Shown: in pieces, positions 44,986-53,991 of the stretch
How positions within the stretch are numbered: the stretch's first letter is position 1
Layout: each line of letters opens with the position of its first letter
Assembly: GCA_964500445.1 (NCBI GenBank)
Contig: CAZCOG010000002.1
Location: 186,001-250,000, forward strand
DNA from: Persicitalea sp964500445
Lineage (GTDB): Bacteria; Bacteroidota; Bacteroidia; Cytophagales; Spirosomataceae
DNA: 64,000 nucleotides
Direction: 5' to 3'
Made by a program: the position numbers and the translations under genes
The notes under the pieces: model-generated
Seen by the model: only the letters and a program-made list of their open reading frames with translations
Told to the model about the DNA's origin: nothing
The model's database searches: none

Positions 44986-45238
44986 TCGCATAGTTCGGCG
45001 CGTTGCTTCTTAGGTTGTGATCTACTCGTTCATCTCAGCTTTCCGCGTCTTCATGCTATTTGGCAAGACATAATGAAGGTAGGCTTTATGAACAAATCCA
45101 GATCTTTTTGCTATAAAAAAAGAGTGTTGCACGGCAATGGTACTTTCTGATTTTTAGTCGGTATATAAAGTACCGCAGACGGGAATTTATTCCCGGCAGC
45201 TGCGGATATTTGCGACCAAATCGGACGGGTAACGAGCC

Positions 45239-46405
45239 ATGGAGTTAAGAAACAAGCAGCGTATTTTCCTCAGTGTATTCTTTTTTATTTCGGGATTTGC
45301 CTTTTCCACCTGGGCCTCCCGAATTCCTACCATCAAAACTTTTTATGGCTTCAACGACGCCGAGATGGGCTCCGTGCTACTGGCGATGCCGGTGAGTTCA
45401 CTGATCGGACTTCCTATTTCGGGCTGGCTGATCAGCCGCTTCGACAGCCGCATTCCTCTGGCGGTTGCCTTCGGGATCAATTCTGTGGCTCTGGCCTGCA
45501 TTGGTCTGGCAAATTCGCCCCTGCTGCTGATTATTACCATTTCGGTCTTCGCGTTCACGATGCGGATTTTCAGTATTGCGGTCAATACCCAAACCATCAC
45601 TTTACAGAAGTATTACCAGAAAAAAATCATCGGTTCTTTCCACGGGTTGTGGAGTTCGGGCGGTATCGCGGGCGTGGGATTTAGTACCCTCATGGTCGCC
45701 TCCGCTGTTTCCATCGAAGTACATCTGGCCGTCGTGGCTGCGCTTTGTCTGGCGGTGACACTGTTCTCGTTCCCCTACCTGCTGAAAAACGACCGGACTT
45801 CTCAGGGCAATAAACTGATACTGGGAAAACCTGATCCCTATATTTTGTACTTGGGGGTATTGGTGTTTTTTGCGGCGGTATGCGAAGGCGGCATGTTCGA
45901 CTGGAGCGGAATTTTCTTCCGGGAAGTACTTCACGTCGAGGTTTTTACCTACGGCTACCTGATTTTCATGGTATTTATGGCGCTCTCCCGGTTTTTGTCC
46001 GACCGCATTATCGAAAGAATCGGCATTCCTACTACCTACATTCTGAGTTCCTTGATGATCGTGGCGGGTATCGGCCTGTCCGTTATTTATCCAGCTTTCT
46101 GGACCGTGCTGATCGGTTTTTCTCTGACGGGCTTCGGGACGGCTTCGGTAGTACCCATGACCTACGCGCTGGCAGGTGCGTCGAAGAAGTACTCACCGGG
46201 CCTGGCTATTTCAATCGTCGCTACCTACGCCACAGTGGGGATGCTGGTGGGGCCGCCGCTAATCGGGTACCTGTCGCATGCGTTTGGGTTGCGGATGGCC
46301 TTCGTGGCATTTGCGGTTTCGGGCCTGTTGTTTATTCCGGTTTCCCGGCTTTTCTTCCAGCATCAGCAAGCCCAGGTACCTGACCAACCGCAGCCGGTAT
46401 CCTGA
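45239..46405 (+). CDS. MFS transporter
   Basis: A 388-residue membrane protein with about 12 hydrophobic segments and the loop 2-3 motif SGWLISRFDSRIPL, typical of the major facilitator superfamily. The start FFFISGFAFSTWASRIP and the middle sequence recall the fucose-permease-like/YbjJ branch. The substrate is unknown. The C terminus is a short Pro/Gln-rich tail. Monocistronic. Confidence 0.88.
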   Translation: MELRNKQRIFLSVFFFISGFAFSTWASRIPTIKTFYGFNDAEMGSVLLAMPVSSLIGLPISGWLISRFDSRIPLAVAFGINSVALACIGLANSPLLLIITISVFAFTMRIFSIAVNTQTITLQKYYQKKIIGSFHGLWSSGGIAGVGFSTLMVASAVSIEVHLAVVAALCLAVTLFSFPYLLKNDRTSQGNKLILGKPDPYILYLGVLVFFAAVCEGGMFDWSGIFFREVLHVEVFTYGYLIFMVFMALSRFLSDRIIERIGIPTTYILSSLMIVAGIGLSVIYPAFWTVLIGFSLTGFGTASVVPMTYALAGASKKYSPGLAISIVATYATVGMLVGPPLIGYLSHAFGLRMAFVAFAVSGLLFIPVSRLFFQHQQAQVPDQPQPVS

Positions 46406-46469
46406 CTCTTTCCTAATCGTACTCTGCCCCTTAGTTTCGGACCGGACAACCGGCGGGGCATTGCCGCAA

Positions 46470-47618
46470 TCAATTATCTACGTGCCTGAAATCGTGGAGT
46501 GTGATTGGATTTTTGGGAATCGTGAAGTGAAAAACACTCCCTTGCTCCGGCATGCTCTCCAGCCATATTTTTCCTCCGTGCATCTCGACGATCTTCCGGC
46601 AGGCTGCCAGTCCTATACCCGTGCCGGGGTACTTGTCGCGACCGTGTAATCGCTGGAACACCAGAAATATTTTTTCAAAGTACTCTTCTGCTATCCCGAT
46701 CCCGTTATCACTGATACTGAACAGCCAATCGTCTGTTTTTTCCTGCGCCATGACTTCAATTCTGGGTACTTTGCCCTCAGTGCGGTACTTTATTGAATTG
46801 CCGATGATGTTTTGCATCACCCGCTTTATTTCCGTTCTCGAAGCTGATATGACCGGCAGTGGTTTACTAATGATTTCGGCATGGCTGTCATCAATTTCCT
46901 GTTGCAGCTCTTCCAGGGTTTCCTGCATAATTTCATTCATGTCAGTCTCCGTAAAATTCTGGTTGAGGCCCGACTGGGAGAATTCCAGCAGGTCGTTGAT
47001 CAATGTACGCATTCGATGGGCGGAGCTGGCGGCAGTATGCACTATTTTCTGGCCCCTCGCATCAAGATTTTCGGCGTAACGGCTTTCCAGGAGTCCCAGA
47101 TATCCCTCGATGGTCTTGAGGGGTGACTGCAAATCGTGCGAGGCCACGTAGGCAAACTGTTTGAGTTCCTGATTGGTCAATTCCAGGGCTTCCAGCGCTT
47201 TCTGGCGATATCTCAGCTCCTGTTCGTACTCTTTGGAAGTACGTAATCCCACGGCATCGTCAAAGTACTTGACCAGGGCAATGACGGTAGCTATTGATAC
47301 AATTCCCGTTATGAAACGAACCAGCGCACTAATGCGATAGACCGGTAGCCAAAAGAGCATAGCGTCGATCAGGTGGGTGAGACCACACAGCAGGATGAAT
47401 GCGCCAAAAAGCCAAAAAACGTTTTGCAGGGGTACTCCTTTTTTGACAAAAATGAATCTCAATAGAATAAGCGGGATACACATATAGGCCAGCCAGATCA
47501 TAAGATCGGAGACGATGTAGAGCCACCCATGGAAATCGGACCAGGTACCGCACAACCAGCGCGGCGGCCAGTCGGACGAGTCGCCCAGCCCAGAAAAAAA
47601 ATCGATTACTTCATTCAT
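46470..47618 (-). CDS. Histidine kinase with ethylene-receptor-like sensor domain
   Basis: A 382-residue kinase. Residues about 30-120 hold three membrane helices that match the plant/cyanobacterial ethylene-binding domain. Asp38, Tyr45, Ile48, Pro49, Ile75, Cys78 and His82 have the exact spacing of ETR1 Asp25, Tyr32, Ile35, Pro36, Ile62, Cys65 and His69; Cys65 and His69 bind the copper cofactor. A coiled linker (EYEQELRYRQKALEALE) leads to a HisKA domain with His161 (ASHDLQSP) and an HATPase domain (NIIGNSIKY, DNGIGIAEEYF, GTGIGLAAC). No receiver domain or adjacent regulator is seen. Ethylene or another small ligand is inferred. Confidence 0.88.
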   Translation of the reverse strand: MNEVIDFFSGLGDSSDWPPRWLCGTWSDFHGWLYIVSDLMIWLAYMCIPLILLRFIFVKKGVPLQNVFWLFGAFILLCGLTHLIDAMLFWLPVYRISALVRFITGIVSIATVIALVKYFDDAVGLRTSKEYEQELRYRQKALEALELTNQELKQFAYVASHDLQSPLKTIEGYLGLLESRYAENLDARGQKIVHTAASSAHRMRTLINDLLEFSQSGLNQNFTETDMNEIMQETLEELQQEIDDSHAEIISKPLPVISASRTEIKRVMQNIIGNSIKYRTEGKVPRIEVMAQEKTDDWLFSISDNGIGIAEEYFEKIFLVFQRLHGRDKYPGTGIGLAACRKIVEMHGGKIWLESMPEQGSVFHFTIPKNPITLHDFRHVDN

Positions 47619-47977
47619 GTGTGTAAGAAAAGAGGGGAGTAGAGGTACTTATAAGGCATGGCGAAGTTACCACCGCAGCGAAAACTATCCAACAGAAAGC
47701 ACCCATTGGCCGGGGAGGCAGGGGTAATCCGACAAAAATAAACTATTTTCCACGTCCTTTTTGGGTTTCATTCCTTGCGTCAGGAGCGCTTTCCATAGCT
47801 GATGGAAGTACCTGATTTCTGACCAGAATCAGCTTATCCGGCAACATTCATCATAAGGAGCCCGCCCTGCTACCGGTACCTTTATTATATGGCTGCCAGC
47901 AAGATTTCGCCCGCTCTCCTCGGCGGCGACAACGAAGTTGCGAGCAATTTCAAAACTTAGAAAACTCAGACACCAAC
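47619..47977. other. Divergent intergenic region
   Basis: About 360 nt between the kinase and SDR genes. No gene is supported. It contains several GTAC-centred words (GGTACTTATA near 47645, GGAAGTACCTG near 47804, ACCGGTACCT near 47872) and presumably both promoters, which I cannot place. Confidence 0.4.
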
Positions 47978-48733
47978 ATGGACAAGTACCTTTCAGACAA
48001 AACAGCTTTGGTAACGGGAGCCGCTTCGGGAATCGGCAGAGCTACCGCGCTTTTATACGGCAAGCTAGGGGCCAGGGTGATGGTTTCGGATATAGACGAA
48101 GTCCAGGGCCGGCAAGTAGCCGACGAGTTGACCGCAGCCGGGGCCAGTGCCCGCTTTTTTAAGGCGGATGTGGGCGACTCCAGCCAATGTGAGGCGCTCG
48201 TTCAGGCAACCGTGGCGGCCTTTGGCCAACCGGATATTGCTTTCAACAACGCAGGGGTCGGCGGCGAATTGAATCAAACCGCCGACTATTCCGTGGAGGG
48301 ATGGCAGCACATCATCAATGTCAATCTCAACAGCGTATTTTATTGCCTGAAATATGAACTGGAGGCAATGCAAAAGCAGGAAGGCGGCGGCGCCATCGTC
48401 AATATGTCCTCAATCCTGGGGCAGGTCGGCACGGCGGGGTCGCCGGGTTATGTAGCCGCCAAACACGGTGTGATTGGCCTTACCCAAACCGCCGCTATTG
48501 AAAACGCCGCACGTGGTATTCGCATCAATGCAGTGGGTCCGGCCTATATCGACACGCCCCTGCTGGGCGCCTTACCGGACGAAACCAAAAAGGCGCTGGT
48601 TGGCCTGCATCCCATTGGGCGCCTGGGCCGTTCGGAAGAAGTAGCTGAATTGGTAGCCTGGCTTTCATCGGATAAGGCTTCATTCGTGACCGGGGCGTAT
48701 TACCCCGTTGACGGTGGTTATCTTGCCCAATAA
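47978..48733 (+). CDS. SDR family NAD(P)-dependent oxidoreductase
   Basis: A 251-residue classical short-chain dehydrogenase. Cofactor motif TGAASGIG at about 14-21, NNAGVGG, the catalytic serine in NMSSILG and YVAAK (Tyr-x-x-x-Lys). The acidic D after the second strand (VSDIDE) favours NAD over NADP. Resembles glucose 1-dehydrogenase/3-oxoacyl reductase types; the substrate is unknown. Confidence 0.92.
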   Translation: MDKYLSDKTALVTGAASGIGRATALLYGKLGARVMVSDIDEVQGRQVADELTAAGASARFFKADVGDSSQCEALVQATVAAFGQPDIAFNNAGVGGELNQTADYSVEGWQHIINVNLNSVFYCLKYELEAMQKQEGGGAIVNMSSILGQVGTAGSPGYVAAKHGVIGLTQTAAIENAARGIRINAVGPAYIDTPLLGALPDETKKALVGLHPIGRLGRSEEVAELVAWLSSDKASFVTGAYYPVDGGYLAQ

Positions 48734-48790
48734 GCCCAACTAAGTACTATACGCCTTCGGTACCTGCGTAAAATTCTGGTCCGTAAAATG

Positions 48791-48836
48791 CCGCACTAAC
48801 TTCTGTAATAACGCAGGATTTAGTGCGGTACTGCTT
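48791..48836 (+). terminator. Probable terminator after the SDR gene
   Basis: CCGCACTAA (48791-48799) pairs with TTAGTGCGG (48820-48828), followed by TACTGCTTTTTAG. The loop is long (20 nt). Confidence 0.55.
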
Positions 48837-49023
48837 TTTAGCCCGTAACTGATATAGCGAGCCCCACCTACTTACTAGAGCCATGAAGAAACAATGATCT
48901 TCCTTTAAGTTGCTGGTTTGAGTAGGTACTTACTATTTTGGTGTTTCATTGTGTAGATAATGACTTGTGGTTAGCCGGAGTCCAGACCGCGAACTTCACG
49001 AATATCGATCAACTCAACTACCA

Positions 49024-50343
49024 ATGAAAAAAAGTTGTATACTCCTGGGAGCTGCGCTGGTAATTGTTGCTATGCTCGGTTTCCTGCCCAATGTACCCCC
49101 ACCAAAACAACCCAATGTCGTCCTGATTATGGCTGATGATATGGGCTATGAATGTCTTGGCGCCTACGGAAATACGGTGTACAAAACCCCCGTGCTGGAT
49201 TCTCTGGCGGCTTCCGGTATCCGGTTCGACAATTGCGTTTCCCAGCCTTTGTGTACTCCATCGCGCCTGAAACTCATGACCGGGAAGTATAACTACCGCA
49301 ACTATGAGTACTTTGGCTATCTCAATTCCAATCAGTACACGTTCGGTAATCTTATGCAGGACGCTGGCTACAAAACCTGCATTGCCGGGAAATGGCAACT
49401 AAACGGGTTGGCTTACAAAGACAGCATTCCTACCTGGAACGACGCCACACGACCCAATCGATTCGGTTTCGGGGAGTATTGTTTGTGGCAACTGACTCGG
49501 GAAGGAAAAGAAGGAGAGCGATATGCCGCGCCACTATTCGAAAAAAACGGCAAGGTAGTTCAAGGTACCAGCGACGAATACGGACCAGACGTTTTCTCTG
49601 ATTTCGTAGTCGATTTTATCGAAAGGCAGAAGGATGAAAAATTCTTTGTGTACTACCCCATGGTACTGGTGCACGATCCCTTTGTCCCTACTCCCGACTC
49701 GAAGGCCTGGTCTGATGTATCGAAGCGCTACAAAAAGGATACGGCTTATTTTAAGGACATGGTAGGCTACGCGGACAAAATGGTAGGCAAAATTGTCGGT
49801 AAGCTCAAAGCGCTCGGACTGGATAAAAACACGATTGTCATTTTCGTCGGTGACAACGGTACGCATCCATCGATCGTTTCCACGCTCCCGGACAGAAAAG
49901 TGGTAGGTGGCAAGGGGAATACCATCGACGCAGGCACCCATGTACCAATGATTGTGTATTGGCCGGAGCAGATAAAGCGGGGAAGTACTTTTGAAGGACT
50001 CATCGAATTCAGTGATTTTTTTCCAACCCTGGCCGAACTTGTGGGCCGCCCGGTCGATGCCGATGGCAAAAGTTTTTACCCGCTGCTAACGAATGAAAAG
50101 TACCATCCCAGAGCCACCGCCTTTGTCCATTACGACCCGCGCTGGTCTGCCAACGTAGATCGGTACCGAAATCAGTTTGTACGAGAACTCGATTACAAAC
50201 TATACCAGGATGGTAAATTCTACAACCTCAAAACTGACATTCTGGAAAAAGTACCATTGGATAAAAATGCCTTGACTTCCAGGGAAAGAAAAGTCTTATC
50301 GGGACTTCAAAAGGAAATGAATCGACACCCTGCTTGGAAGTAG
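49024..50343 (+). CDS. Sulfatase
   Basis: A 439-residue type I sulfatase. Start at ATG 49024 (MKKSCILLGA), which opens a signal peptide; the frame extends upstream but without one. LIMADDMGYE holds the metal aspartates (Asp38, Asp39). CTPSR at 77-81 is the C-x-P-S-R site whose cysteine becomes formylglycine, the nucleophile for sulfate-ester hydrolysis. FVGDNGTH and a lysine-rich GGKGNT follow. The maturase gene is not in the window. It is next to a GH32 gene (61 nt), suggesting shared glycan use. Confidence 0.93.
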   Translation: MKKSCILLGAALVIVAMLGFLPNVPPPKQPNVVLIMADDMGYECLGAYGNTVYKTPVLDSLAASGIRFDNCVSQPLCTPSRLKLMTGKYNYRNYEYFGYLNSNQYTFGNLMQDAGYKTCIAGKWQLNGLAYKDSIPTWNDATRPNRFGFGEYCLWQLTREGKEGERYAAPLFEKNGKVVQGTSDEYGPDVFSDFVVDFIERQKDEKFFVYYPMVLVHDPFVPTPDSKAWSDVSKRYKKDTAYFKDMVGYADKMVGKIVGKLKALGLDKNTIVIFVGDNGTHPSIVSTLPDRKVVGGKGNTIDAGTHVPMIVYWPEQIKRGSTFEGLIEFSDFFPTLAELVGRPVDADGKSFYPLLTNEKYHPRATAFVHYDPRWSANVDRYRNQFVRELDYKLYQDGKFYNLKTDILEKVPLDKNALTSRERKVLSGLQKEMNRHPAWK

Positions 50344-50404
50344 TTTAAATCCAAACTCACTACCCATACCTCGGAGAATAGATTTGATTTATCAATAGAA
50401 TAGT

Positions 50405-52042
50405 ATGCTGAAAACCCTGTTTGCCCTCCTCGTGATTGGTCTGACCTACCAATCCGTAGCCGCTGACATTACGATCAAGGTCACTAAACGCTACCTGAAT
50501 CTACCGGTTTCCCAAAAAGCCGAGCGGGCTGCCATGACCTATCAGGTCGATGGCGAGGAAGCGCAGCGTTTCGTGATCCGACTGAGCGATCAGCCGGAGT
50601 ACTGGGTGTTTTCGGATATGAGCGCTTATCAGGGAAAAACGCTTAAAATCAGCTTCGCTGGGCAGGCAAGTGGCCTGAGCAAAATATACCAAGCTGACCA
50701 GATTCAGGGTCAGGATTCGCTCTACCACGAGCAGTATCGGCCGCAGTACCACTTTACGACCCGCCGGGGCTGGATCAATGATCCCAACGGTCTGGTTTTC
50801 TACGAAGGCGAATATCACCTTTTTTACCAGCACAACCCGTTCGAGCGGGAGTGGGAAAATATGTCGTGGGGCCATGCCGTAAGCAGCGATCTGGTTCATT
50901 GGCGCGAACTACCCGTGGCACTGCACCCGGATAAAATAGGGACGATGTTTTCGGGATCGGCGGTGATCGATTATGACAATACCTCCGGTTTTGGCCAGCC
51001 CGGAAACCCGGCGATGGTGGCATTGTACACCAATAATAGTGACGAAAAACAGGTACAGTGCGTGGCGTACAGCCTGGACAAGGGCCGTACCTGGACCAAA
51101 TACAACGGCGGCAAACCCGTCATCGATTCAAAGGCCAAATGGAATAGCAAAGATACCCGTGACCCGCGGGTATTCTGGTACGAGCCGGGCCGGCATTGGG
51201 TCATGGTCCTGAACGAACGGGACGGCCATTCCATCTACACCTCGGAGAATTTGAAAGAATGGGCGTACCAGAGCCATACTACGGCCTTCTGGGAATGCCC
51301 GGACTTGTTTGAACTGCCGGTAGATGACAACCCAAACCTAAAAAAGTGGGTCATGTACGGAGCGTCCAACACGTACATGATTGGTACTTTCGATGGCAAA
51401 AAGTTTACTCCTGAAAGCGGAAAGTACTTCTTTTCCTCGGGAGGGATTTATGCGGCCCAAACCTTTAACAATATTCCCGAATCCGACGGCCGCCGCATCC
51501 AAATCGGGTGGGGACGCATTCCCCAGAAAGAATTATCGTTCAATCATATGATGCTCTTGCCCACGGTACTTACGCTGCACACTACCAAAGATGGGATTCG
51601 GCTGTTCAGTCAGCCGGTTCGGGAGGTGGAGCAACTATTCAAGCCAGTGAATAAGTGGGCGTCATTAACTTCGGAAGAGGCCAACGCCAAGCTGAAACCT
51701 TACTACGATGCCGACCGGATTCGCATCAAAACTACCATCAAACTGTCTCACGCGACAGGTGCCGGTTTCAACCTTTTCGGCCAACGAATGATTGACTACG
51801 ATCTGAATTTTAACCTGCTCAACGGAAGATTTTACTCCCCAGAGGACCCTACCAGCACCGAACTCTCTGCCGATATTTATATCGACCGTACCTCAATCGA
51901 AGTTTTCATCGACGGCGGAAAGTACTCCTATTCTATGGAAAGAAAGCCCGACCCCAATAATAAGGAAGGATTTCATTTTTGGGGTAACCGAATTGAAATC
52001 AAGAACCTGGAAGTCTTCACTGTGGAGTCGATTTGGAAATAA
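50405..52042 (+). CDS. Glycoside hydrolase family 32 (fructan beta-fructosidase/levanase-like)
   Basis: A 545-residue secreted enzyme: signal peptide to about Ala20, an N-terminal beta domain (about 21-110, DUF4980-like), then the five-blade propeller with nucleophile Asp126 in WINDPNG, RDPRVFW (stabiliser) and ECPDLFE (acid/base). A C-terminal beta-sandwich with IDRTSIEVFIDGG closes it. It cleaves beta-fructosides such as inulin, levan or sucrose. No SusCD, fructokinase or regulator is adjacent. Confidence 0.93.
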   Translation: MLKTLFALLVIGLTYQSVAADITIKVTKRYLNLPVSQKAERAAMTYQVDGEEAQRFVIRLSDQPEYWVFSDMSAYQGKTLKISFAGQASGLSKIYQADQIQGQDSLYHEQYRPQYHFTTRRGWINDPNGLVFYEGEYHLFYQHNPFEREWENMSWGHAVSSDLVHWRELPVALHPDKIGTMFSGSAVIDYDNTSGFGQPGNPAMVALYTNNSDEKQVQCVAYSLDKGRTWTKYNGGKPVIDSKAKWNSKDTRDPRVFWYEPGRHWVMVLNERDGHSIYTSENLKEWAYQSHTTAFWECPDLFELPVDDNPNLKKWVMYGASNTYMIGTFDGKKFTPESGKYFFSSGGIYAAQTFNNIPESDGRRIQIGWGRIPQKELSFNHMMLLPTVLTLHTTKDGIRLFSQPVREVEQLFKPVNKWASLTSEEANAKLKPYYDADRIRIKTTIKLSHATGAGFNLFGQRMIDYDLNFNLLNGRFYSPEDPTSTELSADIYIDRTSIEVFIDGGKYSYSMERKPDPNNKEGFHFWGNRIEIKNLEVFTVESIWK

Positions 52043-52115
52043 ATACTTTCTATTTTCTTACTCAATCCGTTAACTATCTCAGCAAAGTACATCCTGTTAC
52101 TCAAACAAAAGCGTT

Positions 52116-52469
52116 ATGGAAATCTCACAAAAACAAACCCTGTTCCAATCTCTGGTCGAGCGACTGACTGACACAGCTACCGTCCAAAAAGTATACGGCG
52201 AACCGATTGTGCATGAGCAAAAGACAATTATTCCCGTGGCCAAAGTAACCGTCGGATTGGGGGGAGGATTTGGCGAAGGCAACCTCGCCAATTCTCTGAA
52301 CAGCCCCAAAGGCGAAGGTGGCGGGCTGGGCGGCGGACTGATGGTAAAACCTCTGGGTGTTATCGAAATCACCACCGACGACACGCGCTTCGTACCTATC
52401 CGGATGGGACGCTACATTGCAGCCGGCGTGGCTATCGGATTTGTTCTCGGACGAATTTTTCGCCGCTGA
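52116..52469 (+). CDS. GerW/YtfJ family protein
   Basis: A 117-residue protein matching the GerW/YtfJ sporulation-protein family: ATVQKVYGEPIVHEQKTIIP, a glycine-rich central loop (GLGGGFGEGNLAN, GEGGGLGGGL) and KPLGVIEI. A C-terminal membrane segment (about 97-114, IAAGVAIGFVLGRIF) is present. The family is widespread in non-sporulating bacteria, and its role there is unknown. Confidence 0.85.
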   Translation: MEISQKQTLFQSLVERLTDTATVQKVYGEPIVHEQKTIIPVAKVTVGLGGGFGEGNLANSLNSPKGEGGGLGGGLMVKPLGVIEITTDDTRFVPIRMGRYIAAGVAIGFVLGRIFRR

Positions 52470-52490
52470 TTGGGTAGGGTGGTGGGGTAC

Positions 52491-52526
52491 AAAAAAAACG
52501 CTGTCAGGATTTAAGCCCTGACAGCG
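52491..52526 (-). terminator. Terminator, probably of the nuo operon
   Basis: CGCTGTCAGG / CCTGACAGCG, 10-bp stem; on the minus strand it is followed by eight Ts. It lies 177 nt beyond nuoJ, which supports the end of the nuo transcript here. Confidence 0.8.
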
Positions 52527-52702
52527 CCGAATCTCTATTGTAAATTTATGCTATTCAATCCCTTTTAAAAATCGGGACAAACCCTTTTCAGGGTAAAGCG
52601 TTTTTAGAAATATAAACTACCCCTCGGCCACTGACGCTGTTACAAAAAGCAAATTTATTATCCTAGCCACAAACGGCATCTCTTACTTTTCCTGATTTCT
52701 CC

Positions 52703-53284
52703 CTAAAAATGCCGCTCTCCTAATTCCCGCTTGCCGAGCATCACCGCTCCGACCATCGCGATCAGGAATAGAATGGATGCTAGTTCAAAAGGTAGGAGGT
52801 AATCACGGAAAAGAATTTGGCCCAAGCTCTCGACCATTCCTGTCTGTGAGTTGTAACTACGGGGGTTGTACATCCCTACCTGCGACTTGCGATAAGCACC
52901 AAATAGTATGACGAAGAGCGTTCCCGCTACGATGGCGGCGGCAATTTTAGTGAGGTTAGGCATAAGATCTTTCTGATCTTCTTTCATGTTCAAGAACATG
53001 ATAACGAACAGAAAAAGTACCATAATTGCCCCGGCATATACGATGATATTTACCACAGCCAGGAACTGCGCATTGAGCAGGAAATAATGCCCTGACAGGC
53101 AGAAAAAAGTCATGATCGCGTACAGCACACTGTGAATGGGACTGCGCGAAAAAACCACCATCAGCGCACTCAGAATTGTGAGGAACGACAGGAAATAAAA
53201 GATAGAGAGGGTAGCTGGGATCACTTTGGATAATGATGAGGGGTTCGCCCCCGCGGTGATGAATGATAAATGATAAATGGCCAA
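52703..53284 (-). CDS. nuoJ: NADH-quinone oxidoreductase subunit J
   Basis: A 193-residue membrane subunit of complex I with five hydrophobic segments; NIIVYAGAIMVLFLFVIMFLN holds the conserved VYxGAIMVLFLFVIM (quoted in part: VYAGAIMVLFLFV). The first 20 residues are unusual and come from a spacer repeat of ATTTATC words. It is the last nuo gene here; nuoK, L, M and N do not follow, and a terminator does. Confidence 0.92.
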   Translation of the reverse strand: MAIYHLSFITAGANPSSLSKVIPATLSIFYFLSFLTILSALMVVFSRSPIHSVLYAIMTFFCLSGHYFLLNAQFLAVVNIIVYAGAIMVLFLFVIMFLNMKEDQKDLMPNLTKIAAAIVAGTLFVILFGAYRKSQVGMYNPRSYNSQTGMVESLGQILFRDYLLPFELASILFLIAMVGAVMLGKRELGERHF

Positions 53285-53344
53285 GCCGCCGAGTTCGTTC
53301 CGAGAGCTATTATGGAATTGCTCTCGGAACGAACTCAGCGGCTT
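53283..53344. repeat. Long hairpin between nuoI and nuoJ
   Basis: AAGCCGC-C-GAGTTCGTTCCGAGAGC (53283-53307) pairs with GCTCTCGGAACGAACTC-A-GCGGCTT (53320-53344): 24 pairs with one mismatch and a 12-nt loop. One arm lies in the last codons of nuoI, the other in the 25-nt gap before nuoJ. Confidence 0.85.
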
Positions 53345-53903
53345 CGCCCTTCGCTTCGATCAGATTCTGTTCCCGGGCTTCTTCCTTAGTCCAGGCTTTA
53401 CGAAGATAGCGATTATTCATGTTTTCGGTCAATAAGTCCTTGCCCCAAATCACCTGATCACGCTCGGTGAATACCGGGACGAACTCGTCGTGGCGCAGGT
53501 AAACGGCTTGTTTGGGGCAGGCTTCTTCGCACAGACCGCAGAAAATACAGCGGAGCATATTTACCTCGTAAATAGCAGCGTACTTTTCTTCGCGGTACAG
53601 GTGTTCTTCACCTTTCTTACGCTCTTCGGCCACGATCTGAATTGCCTCGGCCGGACAAGCCACGGCGCACAGCCCGCAAGCCGTACAGCGCTCACGTCCC
53701 TGCTCGTCGCGCTTCAGCACGTGCCGACCCCGGAACACGGGACCCAAATAACGCTTTACTTCGGGGTAGCGGATCGTAACTTTCTTCTGGAAGAAATGCT
53801 TGATCGTGATGGCCATGCCCGTTGCGATGGCCGGAAGATAAATCTTCTCCGCCAGCGTCATTTCTTTATTACTTACTTGCTTTGATCGGTTGGTTAATTG
53901 CAT
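53310..53903 (-). CDS. nuoI: NADH-quinone oxidoreductase subunit I
   Basis: A 197-residue subunit carrying two [4Fe-4S] clusters (N6a, N6b): CTACGLCAVACPAEAI and CIFCGLCEEACPKQAV. They pass electrons from the NADH arm to the quinone site. The last 11 residues (EAAEFVPRAIP) are encoded by one arm of the intercistronic hairpin and are probably not conserved. Confidence 0.94.
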   Translation of the reverse strand: MQLTNRSKQVSNKEMTLAEKIYLPAIATGMAITIKHFFQKKVTIRYPEVKRYLGPVFRGRHVLKRDEQGRERCTACGLCAVACPAEAIQIVAEERKKGEEHLYREEKYAAIYEVNMLRCIFCGLCEEACPKQAVYLRHDEFVPVFTERDQVIWGKDLLTENMNNRYLRKAWTKEEAREQNLIEAKGEAAEFVPRAIP

Positions 53904-53911
53904 AGTTTTAG

Positions 53912-53987
53912 GGTTTAACTGTTAAAAGGTTTAAGAGTTGAACTGTTGAATCCTTGTTTAAACCTTTAAACTTTAAACAATTAAACA
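53912..53987. repeat. nuoH-nuoI spacer inverted repeat (GTTTAA words)
   Basis: GTTTAACTGTTAAAAGGTTTAA near 53912-53933 is imperfectly complemented by TTTAAACCTTTAAAC...CAATTAAAC near 53957-53987. The spacer has nothing else. Confidence 0.55.
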
Positions 53988-53991
53988 TTTT

